From Prevotellaceae bacterium (GTDB lineage: Bacteria; Bacteroidota; Bacteroidia; Bacteroidales; Bacteroidaceae): a stretch of 12,301 nt of DNA. Below the pieces are notes generated by a model. It was not told the DNA's origin, did no database searches, and was given only the letters and a program-made list of their open reading frames with translations. Positions 7,808 through 12,301 of this stretch are shown in pieces; within the stretch, counting starts at the first letter, position 1; every line of letters begins with the position of its first letter. The stretch lies in assembly GCA_030536165.1 (NCBI GenBank), contig JAUNQM010000036.1:1-12301 (forward strand). The letters are read 5' to 3'. A program made the position numbers and the translations under genes.

Positions 7808-9547
7808 ATGGACGAACAATTATTGAAACAATGTATGGAAGTGGCTCAGACATGGGCTACAAATCCTGTATTCGACGAAGAGACAAGAAACGCAGTTAAG
7901 AAGATGGTGGATGACGAAGACAAGAATCTTCTTGTTGATAGTTTTTATCAGACACTCGAATTCGGAACTGGCGGACTTCGCGGCGTGATGGGTCCTGGAA
8001 CAAACAGAATGAACATCTACACCGTTGGTACAGCCACACAAGGTCTTGCAAACTACCTGAAGAAGAACTTTGCCGACCGTGAGAAGATTAGCATCGTCAT
8101 CGGCGTTGACTGCCGAAATAACTCAGATGTGTTCGCAAAGCGATGCGCCGACATATTTGCAGCCAATGGCATCTACGTGTATATGTTTGAAGATATGCGC
8201 CCAACTCCAGAGGTAAGCTTTGCCATTCGTTACCTCAAATGTCAGAGCGGTGTAAACATCACAGCATCACACAATCCACGTGAGTATAACGGCTACAAGG
8301 CATACTGGGAAGATGGTGCACAGGTGTTGAAGCCACACGACAAAGGCATCATCGAGGAAGTTTCAAAGTGCAAATATGAAGACGTCAAGACAGGCGGCGA
8401 CAGCAAGTATATAACAATCATCGGTGAAGAAATCGACAAGGCATATCTTGAAGCAGTACACACATTGTCCATCGATCCTGAGGCTATCCAGCGCCAGAAG
8501 GATTTGGGCATCGTATATACTCCGCTCCACGGTGCAGGCATGATGATTGTTCCTCGCGCACTGAAGATGTGGGGATTTGAAAACGTGAACTGTGTGCCTG
8601 AGCAGATGATTAAGGACGGAAACTTCCCAACAGTTGTTTCTCCTAATCCAGAGAACGCCGAAGCACTGACACTTGCCATCAAACTTGCAACAGAGAAAAA
8701 TGCAGAGATTGTCATCGCTTCGGACCCTGACGCTGACCGTATCGCTATGGCATGCCGCAACAACAAGGGCGACTGGGCTATCATCAACGGAAACCAGACC
8801 ATGCTCATATATCTATATTATATAATAAAGAATCGTGTTGACAAGGGCATGATGAAGGGCAATGAATTTATTGTAAAGACCATTGTCACAACAGAAATGG
8901 TGAAGAAGGTAGCCGACAAGTATGGAATTGAGATGCGCGACTGCTACACTGGATTCAAGTGGATAGCAAACGAAATCAGAGTGTCTGAAGGTGTCAAGAA
9001 GTACATCGGTGGTGGTGAAGAAAGTTTTGGTTTCCTCGCTGAAGACTTCTGCCGCGACAAGGACTCACCTTCTGCATGCTGCCTCATAGCAGAAGTCTGC
9101 GCATGGGCAAAGGATCAGGGTAAGAGTCTCTATGACATACTTATGGACATCTACATGGAATATGGCTTCTCATACAACAAAGCCATCAACGTGGTACGTC
9201 CAGGCAAGAGTGGTGCTGACGAAATCAAGCAGATGATGGAAGACTTCCGCACTAATGCGCCAAAGGAACTTGCTGGCAGTCCTATTGTCACTTACAAAGA
9301 CTTCCGCTCGCTGAAGAAGGTTGAGAATGGTGTGGAGAGCGATATGGTAATGCCTGACACAAGTAATGTGCTTCAGTATTTCTGCGCAGACGGGACAAAA
9401 CTCAGCATACGTCCTTCAGGAACAGAACCTAAGATTAAGTTCTATATTGAAGTGAACGGTAAGATGACATCGGCTGCTGAATACGACAAGTGCTGCGAGG
9501 AAGCAGAACAGAGGTGCGCAGTAATAATGAAGTCAATCGGACTGTAA
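7808..9547 (+). CDS. Phosphoglucomutase/phosphomannomutase-type phosphohexomutase
   Basis: A 579-residue alpha-D-phosphohexomutase of the long PgcA/PGM2 subgroup. It interconverts hexose 1- and 6-phosphates in the cytosol, feeding glycogen, nucleotide sugars and cell envelope glycans. All four active-site loops are present: the phosphoserine loop TASHNP (S154), metal-binding DPDADR (D306, D308, D310), sugar-binding GGGEESFG (401-408) and phosphate-binding RPSGTEPK (535-542). The substrate-contact start FGTGGLRG (52-59) is also intact. PGM2-type enzymes can prefer glucose 1-phosphate, mannose phosphates or pentose 1-phosphates, so the exact substrate is left open. It is the first gene of a four-gene same-strand cluster; rsmG starts only 7 bp after its stop. 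The leader is A/T-rich without a Shine-Dalgarno sequence, and no convincing promoter was seen in the gap. Confidence 0.95.
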   Translation: MDEQLLKQCMEVAQTWATNPVFDEETRNAVKKMVDDEDKNLLVDSFYQTLEFGTGGLRGVMGPGTNRMNIYTVGTATQGLANYLKKNFADREKISIVIGVDCRNNSDVFAKRCADIFAANGIYVYMFEDMRPTPEVSFAIRYLKCQSGVNITASHNPREYNGYKAYWEDGAQVLKPHDKGIIEEVSKCKYEDVKTGGDSKYITIIGEEIDKAYLEAVHTLSIDPEAIQRQKDLGIVYTPLHGAGMMIVPRALKMWGFENVNCVPEQMIKDGNFPTVVSPNPENAEALTLAIKLATEKNAEIVIASDPDADRIAMACRNNKGDWAIINGNQTMLIYLYYIIKNRVDKGMMKGNEFIVKTIVTTEMVKKVADKYGIEMRDCYTGFKWIANEIRVSEGVKKYIGGGEESFGFLAEDFCRDKDSPSACCLIAEVCAWAKDQGKSLYDILMDIYMEYGFSYNKAINVVRPGKSGADEIKQMMEDFRTNAPKELAGSPIVTYKDFRSLKKVENGVESDMVMPDTSNVLQYFCADGTKLSIRPSGTEPKIKFYIEVNGKMTSAAEYDKCCEEAEQRCAVIMKSIGL

Positions 9548-9554
9548 AATCCAA

Positions 9555-10169
9555 ATGGGACACGAAATAATATCAAAATACTTCAATCTGAGCGCGGAAC
9601 AAGAAAAACAATTCCGCGCTCTTGATGAACTATACCACGATTGGAATGCAAAGATTAACGTCGTGTCACGCAAGGATATCGACAATCTTTACGAGCACCA
9701 CATTCTCCACTCGCTTGCCATTGCAAAGATGATTGAGGAGCAAGGCATTGCCATCGAAGGGAAGAAGATACTCGACCTCGGCACTGGCGGTGGACTACCT
9801 GGCATACCATTAGCCATCATGTACCCCGACAGCAAGTTCCACCTCATCGACAGTATTGGTAAAAAAGTCAAAGTGGCAAATGCTATCGGCGATGAAATAG
9901 GCCTGAAGAACTGCCGATATTCGCATCTTAGGGCACAGGAAGACAAGCAGACGTATGACATTATCGTTTCGCGTGCCGTGATGGAACTCAGCGAACTCCT
10001 TAAAATAATAAAAGGAAAGGCGAAGACTCTTATCTGCCTAAAAGGGGGCAACGTGGATGATGAGATAGCAAAGTGTTCAGCAAAAATCTCAACTTCCGTC
10101 GTTCCAATCACTAAATATTTCGACGAAGAGTGGTTCAATGAGAAATATGTGGTGAAAGTTGATATTTAA
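9555..10169 (+). CDS. rsmG: 16S rRNA (guanine-527-N7) methyltransferase RsmG (GidB)
   Basis: A 204-residue SAM-dependent methyltransferase that modifies G527 in the 530 loop of 16S rRNA using S-adenosylmethionine; loss in other bacteria gives low-level streptomycin resistance. The RsmG N-terminal block WNAKINVVSRKD (30-41) is followed by the EHHILHSL helix (47-54). SAM-binding motif I is ILDLGTGGGLPGIPLA (72-87), with the acidic motif II at LIDSIGKK (97-104). YDIIVSRAV (134-142) and the LICLKGG strand are also family features. Length is usual for the family. It starts 7 bp after the phosphohexomutase stop, so the two are almost certainly co-transcribed. Confidence in the assignment is high. 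Confidence 0.95.
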   Translation: MGHEIISKYFNLSAEQEKQFRALDELYHDWNAKINVVSRKDIDNLYEHHILHSLAIAKMIEEQGIAIEGKKILDLGTGGGLPGIPLAIMYPDSKFHLIDSIGKKVKVANAIGDEIGLKNCRYSHLRAQEDKQTYDIIVSRAVMELSELLKIIKGKAKTLICLKGGNVDDEIAKCSAKISTSVVPITKYFDEEWFNEKYVVKVDI

Positions 10170-10178
10170 GTTATTGTT

Positions 10179-10198
10179 CCCTCGGTTTCTCCCGAGGG
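10179..10198. other. Perfect 7-bp hairpin between rsmG and the MBL-fold gene
   Basis: CCCTCGG and CCGAGGG pair around TTTCTC. No T-run follows on either strand, so a classical terminator is not supported. It could be an RNA processing or stability element inside the operon, or a small REP-like relic. Confidence 0.55.
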
Positions 10199-10230
10199 CA
10201 AAATACACGTCTTAACTCCTAAATAACCCT

Positions 10231-10770
10231 ATGCTGAATATAATGCGATTTGTCTGCAATCCTCTGCAAGAGAATTGCTACGTGGTGAGCGACGACACTC
10301 ACGAAGCCGTGATAGTTGATTGCGGAGCATATTTTCCTGAGGAGAAGTCTGCGATAAAGAATTATATCGAGGACAACAAACTCATCGTGAAGCATCTACT
10401 CGTCACTCACGACCACTTTGACCATGTCTATGGCAATAAATTCGTTGACATTAACTACCACGTCACGCCATACGACCGAAGCAATAAGACTGTAAGTTTT
10501 GGCAATCATACGTTTGAAATAATCCACACACCAGGACACGCTAAAGAGGCTGTTGTGTTCTATTGCAAAGATGAGAAGATTGCATTCACTGGCGACACAT
10601 TATTCAAAGGTACGCTTGGTCGCTTCGACCTTCCTGGCGGAGACCCTGATGAACTTATCGCATCACTTCATAAACTCATCGTTGTCCTGCCTGGTGACAC
10701 ACAGATTCTTCCAGGGCATGGCGATGATTCATTTATTGAAAACGAAGCCACATGGATAAAGTCATTTTAG
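10231..10770 (+). CDS. Metallo-beta-lactamase-fold hydrolase, glyoxalase II-like
   Basis: A 179-residue hydrolase of the glyoxalase II-like branch of the metallo-beta-lactamase superfamily, probably binding two metals and acting on a thioester or similar small substrate in the cytosol. The N-terminal NPLQENCYVVSD segment (10-21) is typical of this branch. Metal ligands are visible: THDHFDH (H60, H62, D64, H65), PGH (H103), GD (D122) and the final PGH (H163). It is somewhat shorter than the roughly 210 residues usual for close relatives, mainly in the middle (about residues 72-90), and the loop after H103 reads AKEA rather than the common S/T-P-G-S/G. ATG 10231 is chosen because the first beta strand needs the residues before NPLQ; ATG 10243 is possible. 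Its 3' end overlaps ruvC by 19 bp. Substrate unknown. Confidence 0.88.
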   Translation: MLNIMRFVCNPLQENCYVVSDDTHEAVIVDCGAYFPEEKSAIKNYIEDNKLIVKHLLVTHDHFDHVYGNKFVDINYHVTPYDRSNKTVSFGNHTFEIIHTPGHAKEAVVFYCKDEKIAFTGDTLFKGTLGRFDLPGGDPDELIASLHKLIVVLPGDTQILPGHGDDSFIENEATWIKSF

Positions 10771-11303
10771 GCATTGACCCAGGAACAAATCTCATGGGAT
10801 ATGGCGCAATCAAGTGCGTCGGCAACAAAGCCGAGATGCTTGGTATGGGTGTCATCGACCTGAGAAAGATGGGTGACACGTATCTAAAACTTGGAAAGAT
10901 ATTTGAACGTGTGACTGGCATCATCGACTCATTCCTGCCCGACGAACTTGCCATCGAAGCTCCTTTCTTTGGCAAGAACGTGCAGAGTATGCTCAAACTC
11001 GGACGTGCACAAGGTGTTGCCATTGCGGCGGCAATCAACCGCGACATACCTATCCACGAATACGCACCAACAAAGATTAAGATGGCAATCACCGGCATGG
11101 GTGGGGCGTCGAAAGAGCAGGTGGCAGGTATGCTTCAGCAATTACTGAAGCTCGATAAAGGTGAAATGGGAAAGTTCCTTGACGCTACCGATGCATTGGG
11201 CGCTGCATATTGCCACTTTATGCAAAGCAACCGCCCTGAAAGTCAGTCAACAATAAAGAGTTGGAAAGACTATGTGAACAAGAACCCACAGAAGGTTAAA
11301 TAG
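10752..11303 (+). CDS. ruvC: Holliday junction resolvase RuvC
   Basis: A 183-residue crossover-junction endonuclease. It cuts four-way DNA junctions symmetrically with the RuvAB branch-migration motor during recombination and repair. The RNase H-like fold is clear: LGIDPGT (D9) on strand 1, LAIEAPFFGKN (E69), and the C-terminal DATDALGAAYCH with D144 and D147, giving the complete four-carboxylate active site. The helix GRAQGVAIAAA (84-94) and YAPTKIKMAITGMGGASKEQV (104-124) are also family blocks. Its start lies 19 bp inside the end of the MBL-fold gene in another frame, which suggests translational coupling. RuvA and RuvB are not in the window, as is common in this phylum. Confidence 0.96.
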   Translation: MDKVILGIDPGTNLMGYGAIKCVGNKAEMLGMGVIDLRKMGDTYLKLGKIFERVTGIIDSFLPDELAIEAPFFGKNVQSMLKLGRAQGVAIAAAINRDIPIHEYAPTKIKMAITGMGGASKEQVAGMLQQLLKLDKGEMGKFLDATDALGAAYCHFMQSNRPESQSTIKSWKDYVNKNPQKVK

Positions 11304-11323
11304 AAGAAAGAAAACAAAATCTG

Positions 11324-11540
11324 AGGGCACTGAAAAAGTCCCGTAGGGACGAAAAAACAAAGGGTAGGGCGTTAGCCCTATCTCATAAAACGCCCCCGTC
11401 ATAAAGTGCCGTAGGCACGGTAGAGCTCAGCCACAAGTAGTTCTGTCGCCCATACTGGGCTTGTAGATGGCATGCCTAATAACGAGAGTTTGCGCCCTCG
11501 GCTATGGTATTTCGTGCCTATGGCACTTTTTCAGCACCCT
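11324..11540. repeat. Composite palindromic (BIME-like) intergenic element
   Basis: The two ends form a 31-bp imperfect inverted repeat (11324-11354 against 11510-11540, 26 of 31 matching). Each end carries its own small hairpin: GTCCC-gta-GGGAC (11338-11350) on the left and GTGCC-tat-GGCAC (11514-11526) on the right. Inside are TAGGGC-gtta-GCCCTA (11365-11380), GTGCC-gta-GGCAC (11406-11418), GCCCA-tac-TGGGC (11448-11460) and the palindrome GGCATGCC (11469-11476). It fills the space between convergent ruvC and the Sel1 gene, a usual site for REP/BIME elements. In that position it may also help end transcription from both sides, though no T-run terminator is present. Confidence 0.8.
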
Positions 11541-11577
11541 CCAAAATTTTGTTCCCCTTTTGTCATTTTATAGTAAA

Positions 11578-12066
11578 TTACTTTGTATTCTTTATATCTT
11601 CAACCAGTTTGAGCAGCGGTTTTAGCTTTTCTGCAGCAGTCTTGTTTCCTTTATCGGCTGCCTTTTGATACCATTTGATAGCCTGAGAATAGTTGCGCTT
11701 CGTGCCTCTGGCATAGTTGTAACATTCACCTAAAAGAAGCTGTGCAGACTCATCGCCTTGGTTTGCAGCTTTAGTAAGCCACGTGAAAGCATTGGTATAA
11801 TCCTTATCTACTCCGATACCATTGTAATATAAACCACCCAAGATGCTCTGCGCATCAACGCTACCCTGATTAGCAGCCTTCTCAAACCAAAGAGCGGCTA
11901 ACTTCACATCCTTATTCGTGCCCGTACCATTATAATAGCACATAGCAAGCAGCAGTTGGCAATCCTTGTCACCGTTCTCTGCACAAATCCTATAATCGTT
12001 TATATCCAATGCAAATACTTGCAATGACAAAGCGAAGCCGACAACTAAAAATAAAAGTTTTTTCAT
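11578..12066 (-). CDS. Secreted Sel1-like repeat protein
   Basis: A 162-residue protein with a signal peptide (MKK, hydrophobic core, cleavage near residue 19 after VFA) and about three and a half Sel1-like (TPR-type) repeats of 36 residues. The repeats begin near NGDKDCQLLLA, QGSVDAQSILG and QGDESAQLLLG, each followed by the Y(Y/N)-x-G-x-G-x-x-(K/R)(D/N) turn and an AxxWxxKAA helix. A partial repeat (KGNKTAAEKLKPL) and a short Lys-rich tail end the protein. Such solenoids mediate protein-protein contact in the periplasm or at the membrane; many Bacteroidetes genomes carry numerous small ones. The partner is unknown. It is the only minus-strand gene here and converges on ruvC. The 22-bp repeats and a candidate promoter lie upstream. 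Confidence 0.9.
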   Translation of the reverse strand: MKKLLFLVVGFALSLQVFALDINDYRICAENGDKDCQLLLAMCYYNGTGTNKDVKLAALWFEKAANQGSVDAQSILGGLYYNGIGVDKDYTNAFTWLTKAANQGDESAQLLLGECYNYARGTKRNYSQAIKWYQKAADKGNKTAAEKLKPLLKLVEDIKNTK

Positions 12067-12142
12067 ATCTGTGATATTTTATCTGTTTTGTATTTCTAAA
12101 GTATTATCTTTCGAATGAACAAGAAAAGTCATCGTTATTCTT

Positions 12143-12149
12143 CCCCCCC
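12143..12149. repeat. Tract of seven C
   Basis: A run of seven C touches the first 22-bp repeat, in the likely leader of the Sel1 gene. Runs of this length can slip during replication. Whether it varies between isolates is unknown. Confidence 0.5.
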
Positions 12150-12213
12150 AAAAATCTATATTATTGACGCCATTTTTCTATATTATTTGCTCCAAAAATC
12201 TATATTATATTTT
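12148..12213. repeat. Three tandem direct repeats with an exact 22-bp period
   Basis: Units begin at 12148, 12170 and 12192. Each starts with CCA, has five A or five T, then the constant core TCTATATTA (12154, 12176 and 12198, counting from its T), and ends with a variable 5-6 bp stretch. The second unit has the five-base tract flipped to T. A weaker relative, AAAATCTATA, lies at 12266-12275, out of register. Two helical turns of spacing would place the cores on one face of the DNA, as in sites for a multimeric regulator. The array lies 82-147 bp upstream of the Sel1 start codon. Confidence 0.75.
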
Positions 12214-12221
12214 CAAGACTG

Positions 12222-12229
12222 CAAAGGTA
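12222..12229 (-). promoter_or_regulatory. Candidate -7 element for the Sel1-repeat gene
   Basis: On the minus strand this reads TACCTTTG, an exact match to TAnnTTTG. No TTTG is found 19-21 bp upstream, so the -33 half is weak. If it is used, the transcript would start near 12213 and the 22-bp repeats would lie at the start of a leader of about 145 nt. A weaker match closer to the gene, TACTTTAG (12097-12104, minus strand), would instead put the repeats upstream of the promoter. Confidence 0.4.
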
Positions 12230-12301
12230 ACAAATTAAATTGATAAAAGGCATTATTGCAACTATAAAATCTATAGCAACTGTGCTAATTTACTTAACCG
12301 T

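Noticed and set aside
11324..11540. Insertion sequence
   Set aside because: The inverted ends resemble those of an IS, but the 217-bp interior holds no open frame for a transposase and consists of small hairpins.
12079..12132. A 17-codon upstream frame in the probable leader of the Sel1 gene (minus strand)
   Set aside because: It ends 12 bp before the Sel1 start and could in principle act as a leader peptide, but its residues show no run of one amino acid or arrest motif, and a frame this short is expected by chance.
12148..12213. CRISPR array
   Set aside because: Units of 22 bp have no spacer sequence between longer repeats, and there are no cas genes in the window.

Overview
The window reads as a chromosomal segment of a Bacteroidales bacterium, most likely Prevotellaceae (Prevotella/Segatella-like). 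Four things point there. First, several genes are preceded by the Bacteroidetes -7 element TAnnTTTG, two of them with a TTTG -33 box 19-20 bp upstream. Second, start codons sit in A/T-rich leaders without Shine-Dalgarno sequences. Third, the first gene encodes a large secreted protein with the short C-terminal tail seen in Bacteroidales exported proteins. Fourth, the intergenic spaces carry hairpin-rich palindromic repeats. This placement is inference from style, not from a marker gene.

Layout. 1-495: no gene; a hairpin repeat cut by the window edge, a 124-bp near-palindrome, and a good promoter. 502-3777 (+): a 1091-residue secreted protein built of divergent modules of about 115 residues, function unknown, followed by a strong terminator. 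3967-5709 (+): a lipoprotein amidohydrolase of the YtcJ type with its own promoter and terminator. 5985-7637 (+): a secreted C69-family dipeptidase whose catalytic Cys is exposed by signal peptide cleavage. 7638-7807: a second copy of the hairpin repeat found at the left edge. 7808-11303 (+): a compact housekeeping cluster, probably one operon, of a phosphohexomutase, rsmG, a metallo-beta-lactamase-fold hydrolase and ruvC, the last two overlapping by 19 bp. 11304-11577: a composite palindromic element between convergent genes. 11578-12066 (-): a small secreted Sel1-repeat protein. 12067-12301: its upstream region, with an exact period-22 triple repeat and a candidate minus-strand promoter.

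The left half is envelope or periplasm oriented (secreted modular protein, amidohydrolase lipoprotein, dipeptidase), which suits peptide and small-molecule turnover at the cell surface, but separate promoters argue against one operon. The right half is core metabolism and nucleic acid maintenance (sugar phosphate interconversion, 16S rRNA methylation, thiol-ester-type hydrolase, Holliday junction resolution). No RNA gene, CRISPR array, insertion sequence, phage gene or defence system was seen. The most unexplained material is non-coding: three unrelated families of palindromic intergenic repeats, two showing base-pair-preserving changes between copies, and the 22-bp periodic array upstream of the Sel1 gene.
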